Of a stretch of DNA of 64,000 nucleotides, positions 52,289 through 61,466 are shown one piece after another (positions within the stretch are counted from its first letter, which is position 1; every line of letters begins with the position of its first letter). The translations under genes were made by a program, and so were the position numbers. The notes under the pieces are model-generated. The model was given only the letters and a program-made list of their open reading frames with translations. It was not told the origin of the DNA and ran no database searches. This DNA comes from Dehalococcoidia bacterium. Lineage in GTDB: Bacteria; Chloroflexota; Dehalococcoidia; Lucifugimonadales; UBA3495. The DNA lies in assembly GCA_022827095.1 (NCBI GenBank), contig JAJDTP010000010.1:26320-90319 (forward strand). Reading direction: 5' to 3'.

Positions 52289-52582
52289 ATGTCGCCTGAC
52301 GTCGTGTCGATTATCCGAGACATCGCAATTATCGTTATGGCCGTCATGGTGACCGTAGCGGCGTTGGCGCTCACCGTCGTCGCGTTGAAGATATATCCGA
52401 AGATCCGGCGGGCGGCGACCAATTTTGAGGCGGCTTCGTGCATCATGCTGGACACGACGGCTCGGATCTCCGCCTTCGTGACTGCCGGCAGTGAACTCGG
52501 CTCGTTCGTTTGGGACCTGGTCACGCGGATCCGCGCTCGTGGCGACGCCAAGTCGGAGGATGATGCCAACCCGAACAACTGA
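52289..52582 (+). CDS. Small single-span membrane protein
   Basis: 97 residues with one long hydrophobic helix (about 12-38, IAIIVMAVMVTVAALALTVVAL), then a cytoplasmic helix with basic residues. I do not recognise the family; the layout recalls the DUF948/YtxG type often encoded beside YtxH, as here. Start ATG 52289 has GAAGGA upstream. It lies 28 bases after the terminator of the YtxH gene and may rely on read-through or its own promoter. Confidence 0.75.
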   Translation: MSPDVVSIIRDIAIIVMAVMVTVAALALTVVALKIYPKIRRAATNFEAASCIMLDTTARISAFVTAGSELGSFVWDLVTRIRARGDAKSEDDANPNN

Positions 52583-52678
52583 AGGGTCGGCGCCTCAGTC
52601 AGGCTTGGACCTCGGAGCGGCTCCTGGTCCTGGCGACCGGAGATGGCGGCCTGGTTTTACGGTTTGGGCGTATCCTCC

Positions 52679-52708
52679 TTGTAGATATTCCGAGGGCTAA
52701 GTTATAAT
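52679..52708 (+). promoter_or_regulatory. Predicted sigma-70 promoter of prfA
   Basis: TTGTAG (52679-52684), 18-base spacer, TATAAT (52703-52708), 34 bases before the prfA start codon. Confidence 0.65.
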
Positions 52709-52742
52709 CTCCAACTAGTTTCCTATTCTCGCGCGGTGTGTG

Positions 52743-53822
52743 ATGGCAGATATTTTCGACAAGCTGCAGCCTATAGTGGATCGCTATCGGTCCATCGAAG
52801 ATGAGATGGCGCAACCGGAAGTTGCAGCAGACTATGCCAAGCTGCGCGAATTGAACCGGGAGCGGTCCGGCCTCGAGGAGCTGGTGGGCATCGACAGCCG
52901 GCATCGCAAGCTGTTTGAAGAGCAGGCCGACCTGAAGGCGCTGGTCAGCGAGGGCGGCGATCCCGAACTGGTGGAGATGGCCCAACTGGAGCTCATCGAG
53001 GTCGAGCAGCAGATTGCCCAGCTGGCCCAGCAGTTGCGCATCGCCCTGCTTCCCAAAGACCCCAACGACGAGCGGGACGTCATCGTGGAGATCCATGCCG
53101 CCGCCGGAGGGGAGGAAGCCTCGCTGTTCGCCGGCGACCTTTACCGAATGTACCAGCGCTTCTCCCAGGAGCAGGGCTGGGCGGTGGAGATACTGGATTC
53201 CAACCCGTCGGACCTGGGCGGTTTCAGCCGCATCGCTTTCTCGGTCGACGGAGACAACGCCTTCAGCCGGCTGAAGTTCGAGGCCGGCGTGCACCGCGTC
53301 CAACGGGTGCCCGAGACGGAAACGCAGGGCCGTATCCATACCTCCACGGTTACGGTGGCCGTGCTGCCACAGGCCGACGAGGTCGAGGTTGCCATCAAAG
53401 AGGACGACCTCCGCATCGACATCTTCCACGCGGGAGGCCACGGCGGCCAGAACGTCAACAAGGTGGCCACGGCGGTCAGGATCGTGCACGAACCCACCGG
53501 TGTGGTCGTGGTATGCCAGGACGAGCGATCGCAGTACAAGAACAAGTCCAAGGCCATGACCATCCTGCGCAGCCGGTTGTACGCGGCGGAACAGGAGCGC
53601 CACCAGGCTGCCATTTCCAACAGCCGCAAGGCCCAGATCGGGAGTGGCGACCGTTCCGAGAAGATTCGGACCTACAACTACCCCCAGGATCGGATTACGG
53701 ACCACCGCATCGGGCTGTCGGTTCACGGCGTGCAGCGTTTGATGGATGGGGGTCTGGGCGACATCATCGACCGCCTGATCGCCGACGACCAGGAACGGGG
53801 CCTGGCCAGCGTGTCCGCCTGA
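52743..53822 (+). CDS. prfA: Peptide chain release factor 1
   Basis: 359-residue class I release factor that ends translation at UAA and UAG. The codon-reading tripeptide region PET is at 190-192 (RVPETETQGR), which fits RF1 (PxT) rather than RF2 (SPF). The GGQ motif is at 234-236 (HAGGHGGQNVNK), where PrmC methylates the Gln. Length typical. ATG 52743 directly follows a GTG; there is no strong Shine-Dalgarno. Followed by prmC at 53887, the usual arrangement. UGA decoding would fall to RF2, not in the window; RF2 competes with Sec insertion. Confidence 0.96.
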   Translation: MADIFDKLQPIVDRYRSIEDEMAQPEVAADYAKLRELNRERSGLEELVGIDSRHRKLFEEQADLKALVSEGGDPELVEMAQLELIEVEQQIAQLAQQLRIALLPKDPNDERDVIVEIHAAAGGEEASLFAGDLYRMYQRFSQEQGWAVEILDSNPSDLGGFSRIAFSVDGDNAFSRLKFEAGVHRVQRVPETETQGRIHTSTVTVAVLPQADEVEVAIKEDDLRIDIFHAGGHGGQNVNKVATAVRIVHEPTGVVVVCQDERSQYKNKSKAMTILRSRLYAAEQERHQAAISNSRKAQIGSGDRSEKIRTYNYPQDRITDHRIGLSVHGVQRLMDGGLGDIIDRLIADDQERGLASVSA

Positions 53823-53886
53823 TCTCAGTATTGACGGCCCGCATTACCAGGGGCGGCCGCAGGGTCGCCCTTGCCGATTGACCAAC

Positions 53887-54777
53887 ATGCCTAACCTCCG
53901 CACCGTCATCCAGGAGACCCACCGCACGCTGGAGGCCTCCGGCATCCCGGACGCCCGCCTGGAAGCCGAGGTGATGGTCATGGACGTAATGCGAATGCCG
54001 CGTCAGGCAATCTTCGCCGAGCAGGAGTCGCAGGTCTCGCCCCAGCAGGAGGAGCAGTTGGCCGCTATCGTGACCCGCCGGCTCACGCGGGAGCCACTGG
54101 CCTATATCCTGAACTATCGGGAGTTCTACGGCGTCAACCTGTTGGTGAACACGGACGTGTTGATCCCCCGTCCGGAGACGGAGACTATGGTCGAGCACGC
54201 CCTGTTCATGGCGCTCATGGGCATGGAAAGCCGGGAACTGGTAATCGCCGACGTTGGCACCGGAACCGGCGCTATAGCGGTGAACCTCGCCATCCATCTG
54301 CCGGCGGCGCGGATCTACGCCAGCGACGCCTACGACGCCACGCTGGACGTCGCCGCATACAACGTGCGCATGCACAACGTGGCCGACCGCGTCACCCTGT
54401 TGAAGGGCGACCTCCTTGAACCGTTGCCCGAGCCGGTGGACGTCATCGTCGCCAACCTGCCCTACCTGCCCACGGATCGGATCCCGACCCTGCAACCAGA
54501 AATACAATGGGAGCCGGTGGCCGCGCTGGACGGCGGAACCGACGGACTGGATCACATCCGTCGCCTGTTGTCGCAGGCTGCAACGGCGCACGGCGTTGAG
54601 GGCGGCGCCCGCCTGAAGCCTCACGGCGTGATCCTGCTGGAGATGGACCCCGAGCAGTTCTCCGAGGCTCGATCCCTGGCGTCCGCAGCATTTCCCGATG
54701 CGGAGATTACTGTCGAGCCTGATTTGGCTGGCATGGACCGGGTGCTGTCGGTCAGCCTGGCGGCCGGCGATTGCTGA
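53887..54777 (+). CDS. prmC: Release-factor glutamine N5-methyltransferase
   Basis: 296-residue SAM-dependent methyltransferase that modifies the GGQ glutamine of release factors. N-terminal helical domain, then LIPRPETETMVEHAL, the SAM-binding DVGTGTGAIAVNLA (from 122) and the active-site tetrad NLPY at 190-193 in place of the common NPPY. Such NLPY variants keep the catalytic Asn and Tyr. It follows prfA by 64 bases; no clear ribosome site before ATG 53887, and a TTG at 53878 is the alternative. Confidence 0.94.
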   Translation: MPNLRTVIQETHRTLEASGIPDARLEAEVMVMDVMRMPRQAIFAEQESQVSPQQEEQLAAIVTRRLTREPLAYILNYREFYGVNLLVNTDVLIPRPETETMVEHALFMALMGMESRELVIADVGTGTGAIAVNLAIHLPAARIYASDAYDATLDVAAYNVRMHNVADRVTLLKGDLLEPLPEPVDVIVANLPYLPTDRIPTLQPEIQWEPVAALDGGTDGLDHIRRLLSQAATAHGVEGGARLKPHGVILLEMDPEQFSEARSLASAAFPDAEITVEPDLAGMDRVLSVSLAAGDC

Positions 54778-54844
54778 GACCCGTGCGTCCGGTTCTGCGC
54801 TGTACGACGGTTCGCCCACATCCACGCGCCGACCATGAACGGCA

Positions 54845-55588
<744 letters not shown>

Positions 55589-55593
55589 CAAAC

Positions 55594-55623
55594 TTGACGG
55601 TTTTCGACCGGCCCCATTACACT
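55594..55623 (+). promoter_or_regulatory. Promoter-like TTGACG / TACACT pair
   Basis: TTGACG (55594-55599), 18-base spacer and TACACT (55618-55623) upstream of the NYN-LOTUS coding domain. If used, the message starts near 55630 and the TTG start cannot be translated. Confidence 0.55.
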
Positions 55624-57354
55624 TTTTCACGACACCCGCTCGCCAGTAGAGCAAGTCGAGGTAACATCATCGCTATTCAACAGGTTAATGGCAACGCCGC
55701 ATTCAGTGAAGACGTAGCATTATTCATAGACTGGGAGAACTTCAAAATCAGCCTGGCGGTACGGGGCAGAACGCCCAATGTCTCCGCGCTGAAGGAGGAA
55801 GTCTCCAACCACGGCCGCGTTGTCGTCGGCAAGGCCTACGCCGACTGGGTATCCCGGGCTCCTGAACTGAAGGGAGCCAGCCAGTTTATCCATGATCCGC
55901 CGTCGCTGTACGCAGCAGGGATCGAGCCGGTGTACGTGCCCACCCGGTTACCCTTGCGTGGATCCTACCAGTCGGGTCGCACCGTCAGCGTCAAGAACAG
56001 CGTTGACGTGAAAATGACGGCGGACTGCATCGATACGGCGCACAATTTCCCCAACATCAACACTTTCGTCCTCGTATCCGGGGACTCCGATTTCATCCAC
56101 GTCATCAACTCCCTCCGGGCGGTCGGCAAGCGCGTCCTGGTGGTGGGAGTGTCCTGGGCCACATCCCGCCGCATGGCCGACCACGTTGACGGCCTCATCT
56201 TCTACGACGCGGACGTGGACCCAATCGATGCCGAGGGACCCGAAAACGCCTTCCACCGCGCTCCTGCTCATCGCGGCCGCCAACAACAGCCTGCTGCCCT
56301 GGCCAATCCCGGCCGCCACCAGTTGCCCGAGGTCATCCGCGCCATCGAGGACGTGATCCGAACCGAGCGCGCGGCCGGACACACGCTGCTCCTCACGTCG
56401 CTCAAGCAGCGTCTGATGCGCCGCATCGCCGGCTTCGACGAGCGCAAGTTGGGCTTCTCCGGGTTCAAGAAGCTGATGCTGCGGGTCGCCGAAGAGGGCA
56501 ACATCAAGATACGCAGCGTCGACCTGGTGGACTGGATCCTGATGGCCGATGAGCCGGACCCCGAACCAGTTGCACGGGACGATGACGAGGCCGACCTGGA
56601 GGACGCGCAGACCTACGAAGAGACTGACGCCGCAGCCGATGACGACGACGCTGGGGAGGCAGACCGACTGGCTGAGTCTGCGGCCAGGGAATTCGACGAT
56701 CGACCCAGAGATCGCCGCTACCGAGACCGAGCGACCGCGCCCGCACAATCGGACTCGCCTGAACCCGCTGCCAGTGACGCGCCCACATACCGACAAACCC
56801 GGATCGAACGATCTCTTGTGGACGCCATCCGCGCCATGGACCTGCCCCAGTCCGATGATCCCGACGGCGACGCGGCCCGCATCGCCGACCTGGTCGCCAT
56901 GAGTCATTTCCTGGAGGAGCGAGACGGCGCCGACGCGGTAATGTTCCAGGCGTTGTGCAACGAAATCAGCGAGGCCCTCACCGCGGGAATCGAGGCGGAG
57001 GATGTCACCATCCGCAAGCACTGGGGCGAGTCTCCCGAAATGGTAGCGCGCAACCTGATAACCCGCTACGTCCGAGCCCTGATGTCGAACGGGATCTTCC
57101 AGTATCGCAACATCAACTTCAGGGATTCCGAAACCAACCGGTCACGACGCCGGCGGGTGTTTGGCCTGAATCGGGAGCACCCCGTCGTAGGATACGCGCT
57201 GGCGGCCCGGCTGGGGTTGCCCTATGATCCTCCAGCCGAAGAAGATCCTTCGCCCAGTGACACGATCGCCGCGCCGCCCGTCGAGGATCACGGCTCCGCG
57301 GAGGCAGACCGCCCCGAAACAGCCGAAGAGGCTGAAGTGGTCGCTATCAGCTAA
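55594..57354 (+). CDS. NYN-domain RNase-like protein with LOTUS/OST-HTH domain
   Basis: Up to 586 residues. NYN (PIN-like) domain at about 40-205 with the metal-binding acids Asp46 (IDWENF), Asp138 (SVDVKMTAD) and Asp164/166 (SGDSDF). Next is an OST-HTH/LOTUS-type domain (about 242-308: LPEVIRAIEDVIRTE to KIRSVDLVDWI), then an acidic linker (about 320-405) and a C-terminal helical domain (about 405-535). LabA/MARF1-type proteins of this layout bind RNA. The only canonical start is TTG 55594, which coincides with the -35 of a TTGACG-18-TACACT promoter. ATC 55669, 6 bases after GAGGT, is an alternative start just before the NYN domain. Confidence 0.85.
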   Translation: MTVFDRPHYTFSRHPLASRASRGNIIAIQQVNGNAAFSEDVALFIDWENFKISLAVRGRTPNVSALKEEVSNHGRVVVGKAYADWVSRAPELKGASQFIHDPPSLYAAGIEPVYVPTRLPLRGSYQSGRTVSVKNSVDVKMTADCIDTAHNFPNINTFVLVSGDSDFIHVINSLRAVGKRVLVVGVSWATSRRMADHVDGLIFYDADVDPIDAEGPENAFHRAPAHRGRQQQPAALANPGRHQLPEVIRAIEDVIRTERAAGHTLLLTSLKQRLMRRIAGFDERKLGFSGFKKLMLRVAEEGNIKIRSVDLVDWILMADEPDPEPVARDDDEADLEDAQTYEETDAAADDDDAGEADRLAESAAREFDDRPRDRRYRDRATAPAQSDSPEPAASDAPTYRQTRIERSLVDAIRAMDLPQSDDPDGDAARIADLVAMSHFLEERDGADAVMFQALCNEISEALTAGIEAEDVTIRKHWGESPEMVARNLITRYVRALMSNGIFQYRNINFRDSETNRSRRRRVFGLNREHPVVGYALAARLGLPYDPPAEEDPSPSDTIAAPPVEDHGSAEADRPETAEEAEVVAIS

Positions 57355-57373
57355 CCGTGAGCGTCAGGAGGTT

Positions 57374-57410
57374 CACAGCGGGTCCCATCCGACCGGTGGG
57401 ACCCGCTGTG
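57374..57410. terminator. Bidirectional intrinsic terminator
   Basis: Perfect 14-bp stem (57374-57387 with 57397-57410), loop 9, between the convergent NYN-LOTUS and deoxyribosyltransferase genes; it closes the long minus-strand purine row. Confidence 0.92.
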
Positions 57411-57424
57411 GTTTGCCAAACGGT

Positions 57425-57904
57425 TCAGAGACCGTTGCGCGCCCACCTCGCCAGTGCTTTGTCCGACGCGGCGATCTCGGCGACGGATGTGTAGTAGTAG
57501 TCCTGCCACCCTTGTTCGGGCAGTCCGGCGAACAGCATCAGGTTCAGCGGGTACTCCTCGCTATCGGTCACCCGACGGAAGTCGTCGCGGAACAGAAACG
57601 TTGGCTTGCCTAGGGCGATGGCAATGCCCAGTTCGACCATCACGCCCTCGTCGGGCGGTGTCCCGTTAACCACCGCGAAGATCGCGTCGGCATCACGCAC
57701 GTCCCGAACATCGGCCAGCGCGATCCAGTGCGCCCAGCCAGGTTCGGAGAAGTCGACCTGGTTGTTGCGCCCGAAGGGTTCCCATACCTCCAGCCCAAGG
57801 CTCTCCAGCGCGCTGACGAGCTCCGGGAGCAGCCGTGCTTTTTGCTGCTCGGAAAAGCCGTATGGGTTGGCCAGGTAGATCGTCTTGCGTCGGAGCAACG
57901 TCAT
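57425..57904 (-). CDS. Nucleoside 2-deoxyribosyltransferase-like protein
   Basis: 159 residues of the nucleoside deoxyribosyltransferase fold: IYLANPYGFSE at the N-terminus, DVRDADAIFAVVNG, and the active-site TPPDEGVMVELGIAIALGKP with the catalytic Glu. It would exchange bases on (deoxy)nucleosides, or hydrolyse nucleotides as in the DNPH1 group. It is the last gene of a minus-strand row with purQ and purL, fitting purine salvage. GGAG lies 7 bases before the ATG. Confidence 0.9.
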   Translation of the reverse strand: MTLLRRKTIYLANPYGFSEQQKARLLPELVSALESLGLEVWEPFGRNNQVDFSEPGWAHWIALADVRDVRDADAIFAVVNGTPPDEGVMVELGIAIALGKPTFLFRDDFRRVTDSEEYPLNLMLFAGLPEQGWQDYYYTSVAEIAASDKALARWARNGL

Positions 57905-57923
57905 TGCCGGTCTCCAGGTCGGG

Positions 57924-58358
57924 TTACGTGTTGGACGCTTCCCGCCAGAGGCGGCAGCCGGTGACGCCCAACACTATAGGCAGCGCAGTGTCCACCACCG
58001 CCCATATCACCCAGGCGGTGTGGTTATCGCCCTGGCTGACGTCGCCTGTGACGAGGAAAGCGAACCAGTTGTGCAGGAACAGTATGGTGACCACGGCGGT
58101 GGCGTAGAAGACAAGGTTTGCCTCCAGGTAAGCGTGGGTAACCGGATCACCGGGCTCGCGTCCACTTGCCCGCTGCTTGTGGACGTAGTTGAAACCCATT
58201 CCCAAGGCCAGGCCTACCAGCATCAGGACGTCCAGAACGTGCCATACGGCAAGGACGTTGATCGAGTTCACGAGAAACACGTTTATGATGAAGAATACGG
58301 CGACTGCGATTGAGATGCCGACCAGATATGCGCCGACCAGTTTGTTTATTGCCTGCAT
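57924..58358 (-). CDS. Four-helix integral membrane protein
   Basis: 144 residues with about four transmembrane helices (10-30, 38-60, 78-100, 110-130) and NWFAFLVTGDVSQGDNHTAWVIW between the last two. I do not recognise the family. Start ATG 58358 has AAAGGAGGAG upstream, much better than the longer frame to 58436, which overlaps purL. It lies 13 bases after purL and 19 before the deoxyribosyltransferase gene, so it is in the same operon. Confidence 0.8.
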   Translation of the reverse strand: MQAINKLVGAYLVGISIAVAVFFIINVFLVNSINVLAVWHVLDVLMLVGLALGMGFNYVHKQRASGREPGDPVTHAYLEANLVFYATAVVTILFLHNWFAFLVTGDVSQGDNHTAWVIWAVVDTALPIVLGVTGCRLWREASNT

Positions 58359-58371
58359 TTCTCCTCCTTTG

Positions 58372-60615
58372 CTATTGCAATGCGCTGTCCAATCCTCCGT
58401 ACCACGCGCTGGCCAACTCCTCCACCGGCATGTCAATCAGACCGGCAATCCGCATCCGGTCCCCTTCGGTGCAACCCAATATCGTCGCGGGCACCCCGGC
58501 CGCGCCGGCCGAGGCCAGTATGCCACTCACGTGTTCCATTTCTACCGAGATCAGAATGCGAGATGCGGCCTCTCCGAACAGCGCCGCATCCCACCGGGCC
58601 GGAATGTTATGAGACAGATCGTCCGATGCCGCAAATCCCACGGAGCGGCCGCCGCCGATCCGGCCATCACCTAAAATGCAGCACTCGGCCAACGCGACGG
58701 CCAGCCCTCCATCGGAACAGTCATGGGCCGATTTCGCCAGCCCATCTGCGATGAGGGTACGGCAGAAGCCCTGCACTCGTCGCTCCAGCGCCAGATTGAT
58801 CCTCGGGCGGCCCCTGACCATGCCGTGGGCCGTGTTGAGGTACTCGCTGCCGGCCAGGTCGGATGCGCGAGCGGTGAGCCGGTCGGCGCCCAGCAGGATC
58901 ACCGCCAACCCTTCCTCGGCGAACCCCGCGCTACAGTGTCTCTGGACATCCTCCAGCAGCCCGAGGGCTCCGACGATGGGCGTCGGGAAGATGGCAGCGC
59001 CCTGGCTCTCGTTGTACAGGCTGGCGTTGCCGCTGACCACCGGGATACCCAGCGCACGGGCCGCACGGGCCATGCCGCGGATACACTGCTCCAGTTGGTA
59101 GTAGATCTCGGGCCGCTCCGGGTTGCCGAAGTTCAGGCAATCGGTGAGGGCCAGGGGTTCCGCGCCGACGCAGGACAAGTTGCGCGTGACCTCAGCCACG
59201 ACCATCTGGGCGCCACGGTAGGGGTCAAGGAAACACTGGCGTCCGTTGCCGTCAATGGCCACCGCTATCGCCTGGCCGGTGTCCTTGATCCGTAGCACTG
59301 CCGCGTCCCCGGCGCCCGGAGCGACCACCGTGTTGGTCTGCACCTGGTGGTCGTACTGCCGGTACACCCCCCAGCGGCTGGCTATGTTGGGCGAGGCGAG
59401 TAGCTGGAGCAGGGAATCCCCCGCGGCGGCGTGCATGGGCACGTCCCGCAGCCGCAGCCGTTGCCGTTCCAGGGAATCTGCGGAAGGTTGGCCGTCCAGC
59501 CGGTAGCGAGGGGCGTCGGTCAGGTGTGTCACGGGAGCGGAGGCTATTTGCTCTGCGCCGTCGGTCACCTGCGCGTACTGCTCTTCAGTGACCGTGCCCA
59601 CCGGACGGCACACGATGTCCCATTTGTCGAACACTTCGCGGATGGCGGGCACGTGCTCCGGCGCGGCGGCCAGCAGCATACGCTCCTGGGACTCCGACAG
59701 CATCACCTCGTAGCCGGTCATGCCGGATTCCCGGCGATGCACCTGGCTGATGTCCAGCGCGATGCCCCGACCGCCGCGCGCCGCTGACTCCACCGCGGCG
59801 CTGGTCAGTCCGGCTGCGCCCAGATCCTGCAGTGCGCGGACCCGGCCCGTGGCCAGGGCTTCCAGGCAGGCCTCGATCAGCGATTTCTCCAGGAAGGGGT
59901 TGCCCACCTGTACCGTGGGCCGGAGTTCCTGCTCCTCCTCAAAGGTGCGCGACGCCAGGCCGGACGCGCCGTGGATACCGTCACGGCCGGTGCCGGCGCC
60001 GGCCAGGAGAAGCACGTCGCCGGGTCGGTCGGCGGCCGCGCTGGCCAGGTCCTCGATGCGCGCGATGCCGACGCACATGGCGTTGACCAGCGGGTTCTGG
60101 GAATAGCAGTCGTCGAAGTAGATTTCGCCGGCCACGTCGGGAACGCCGATGCAGTTGCCGTACCAGCCGATGCCGTCCACGACTCCCTTGAGCAGCCGTC
60201 GGTTCCCGGCGGTGTCCGGCGGGCCGAAACGGAGGGAGTTCAGCAGGGCGATGGGCCGCGCTCCCATGGCCAGGATGTCACGCACGATGCCGCCCACGCC
60301 GGTGGCCGCCCCCTGCAACGGCTCCACGGCGGACGGATGGTTGTGGGACTCGACCTTGAAAACCACCGCCAGCCCGTTGCCGATGTCGATGGCGCCGGCA
60401 TTCTCGGCGCCGGCCTGGGAGAGGGTCCGGTCAGAGCGCGACGGCAGCATTCCCAGCAGCGGACCCGAGTGCTTGTATCCGCAGTGCTCGCTCCAGAGCG
60501 CGCCGAACATGCCCAGTTCAACCGGGTTCGGCTCCCGGTCAAGCCGGTCGACGATCAGGTCGTACTCCGCCTGGGACAGCGCGATTTCGTCGAGAATTTC
60601 CTTGGATACCGGCAT
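58372..60615 (-). CDS. purL: Phosphoribosylformylglycinamidine synthase subunit PurL
   Basis: 747-residue small-type PurL, the ATP-dependent synthetase half of FGAM synthase in step 4 of purine synthesis; works with PurQ (and PurS). Seen: SEHCGYKHS near 47, FKVESHNHPSAVEPLQGAATGVGGI (ATP site), GTGRDGIHGASGLASR, DLGAAGLTSAAVE, and in the second half LNFGNPERPEIYYQ, SGNASLYNES and HDCSDGGLAVALAE. Length fits the bacterial purLQS type rather than the large fused form. Start ATG 60615 (GTG 60624 is possible). It sits 5 bases after the NYN gene stop; no purS was found in the window. Confidence 0.96.
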   Translation of the reverse strand: MPVSKEILDEIALSQAEYDLIVDRLDREPNPVELGMFGALWSEHCGYKHSGPLLGMLPSRSDRTLSQAGAENAGAIDIGNGLAVVFKVESHNHPSAVEPLQGAATGVGGIVRDILAMGARPIALLNSLRFGPPDTAGNRRLLKGVVDGIGWYGNCIGVPDVAGEIYFDDCYSQNPLVNAMCVGIARIEDLASAAADRPGDVLLLAGAGTGRDGIHGASGLASRTFEEEQELRPTVQVGNPFLEKSLIEACLEALATGRVRALQDLGAAGLTSAAVESAARGGRGIALDISQVHRRESGMTGYEVMLSESQERMLLAAAPEHVPAIREVFDKWDIVCRPVGTVTEEQYAQVTDGAEQIASAPVTHLTDAPRYRLDGQPSADSLERQRLRLRDVPMHAAAGDSLLQLLASPNIASRWGVYRQYDHQVQTNTVVAPGAGDAAVLRIKDTGQAIAVAIDGNGRQCFLDPYRGAQMVVAEVTRNLSCVGAEPLALTDCLNFGNPERPEIYYQLEQCIRGMARAARALGIPVVSGNASLYNESQGAAIFPTPIVGALGLLEDVQRHCSAGFAEEGLAVILLGADRLTARASDLAGSEYLNTAHGMVRGRPRINLALERRVQGFCRTLIADGLAKSAHDCSDGGLAVALAECCILGDGRIGGGRSVGFAASDDLSHNIPARWDAALFGEAASRILISVEMEHVSGILASAGAAGVPATILGCTEGDRMRIAGLIDMPVEELASAWYGGLDSALQ

Positions 60616-60620
60616 GGCAC

Positions 60621-61301
60621 TCACTGGTTTGTCCGCTGCTGACGTGGTCTGAACATTGGTCGGACATCAGAAGCCGGGATATCGACAATGTCGTCGGCAA
60701 GATGAGAGACTTCCTGCGCGACGCTTTGGCGATCTGGCGTGGCAATTATTATCCGTACTCCATAGCCTTGAGCGGTTCTGATGGCCTCAGCGAGATCCCG
60801 GTCGCCTGCTATGAGCACAGCTGTTGAGTAAACGGAACGGCTGGCCAGCCGAACCATGTCCAGCGCAATCAAGGTGTCAACGCCTTTTTGTTGACGTTCC
60901 GGACGAAATGTCCACAGCCTATCAAAGGCTTCCAGCAAGAGAGAAGGCTCGCTGCCGATTTCTTTTGCGGCATCGGCAATGGCTTGCCTTATTGGTTCGG
61001 CAAGCTGATTGGGGCGTTCAGCAACATGCCCAAGTCGCAACTGTATGCCCGGCGTTGCTGCTATGCCATTGAAGTACGTCCTCTGACCGCGGTAATCCCG
61101 ATGCGAAGGATCAAACGCGCCATCGTACCAATATGCACGCAGGAAAGATTGACTAACGATGTGTTTCCCTGAGAGATCTCGGAGCCACTGGGCAGTCGTA
61201 GCCGCATCGGGGTTAATGGAGCCACGTCTTTGGCTCAACACATTGGCACCAACGGCATGCAGGAATCCAACATCAACAAATCCAATATATGATTCTGGCA
61301 T
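60621..61301 (-). CDS. NYN-domain (PIN-like) protein, predicted RNase
   Basis: 226 residues. Single NYN domain with metal-binding acids Asp10 (GFVDVGFL), Asp142 (KGVDTLIALDMV) and Asp167/Asp169 (IAGDRDLAEAI), the layout of LabA/TTHA0169-type RNases. C-terminal tail basic. Start ATG 61301 with GGAG 7 bases upstream; the longer frame to 61334 overlaps the leader terminator. Immediately upstream lie three 26-nt repeats and an intrinsic terminator (61322-61418). Downstream, purL begins 5 bases later. Role of a toxin or regulatory RNase is inferred only from context. Confidence 0.88.
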   Translation of the reverse strand: MPESYIGFVDVGFLHAVGANVLSQRRGSINPDAATTAQWLRDLSGKHIVSQSFLRAYWYDGAFDPSHRDYRGQRTYFNGIAATPGIQLRLGHVAERPNQLAEPIRQAIADAAKEIGSEPSLLLEAFDRLWTFRPERQQKGVDTLIALDMVRLASRSVYSTAVLIAGDRDLAEAIRTAQGYGVRIIIATPDRQSVAQEVSHLADDIVDIPASDVRPMFRPRQQRTNQ

Positions 61302-61321
61302 CGAGCAACTCCAATAAAAAT

Positions 61322-61343
61322 CAGGGTCTCTCACGAGACCCTG
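61322..61343 (-). terminator. Intrinsic terminator in the leader of the NYN gene
   Basis: On the minus strand CAGGGTCTC/GAGACCCTG form a perfect 9-bp stem with a 4-base loop, followed by ATTTTTATT. It ends about 20 bases before the NYN start codon. Confidence 0.9.
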
Positions 61344-61418
61344 CTAATGACCCCAACGGGGCCGGACTGCTAATGACCCTAGCGGGCCGTATTTCTAGCA
61401 TCCCAATGGGATTATCAC
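61341..61418 (-). ncRNA. Candidate repeat RNA upstream of NYN RNase gene
   Basis: Two clear 26-base units start CTGCTAATGACCC on the plus strand (61341 and 61367), plus a degenerate third from about 61393. Each contains a mini-palindrome of different sequence: CCCC-AAC-GGGG, CCC-TAGC-GGG and TCCC-AAT-GGGA, so pairing is conserved while bases change. Transcribed on the minus strand these lie just before the terminator. No start codon or peptide is visible. Confidence 0.6.
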
Positions 61419-61466
61419 TACTCTATCAGCACATGGCACCATTAGCAAACGAAGACTCGGCCAGAT

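Noticed and set aside
61320..61420. Purine riboswitch upstream of NYN-purL
   Set aside because: No three-way junction with the conserved purine-riboswitch loops could be drawn; the region is tandem repeats plus a terminator.
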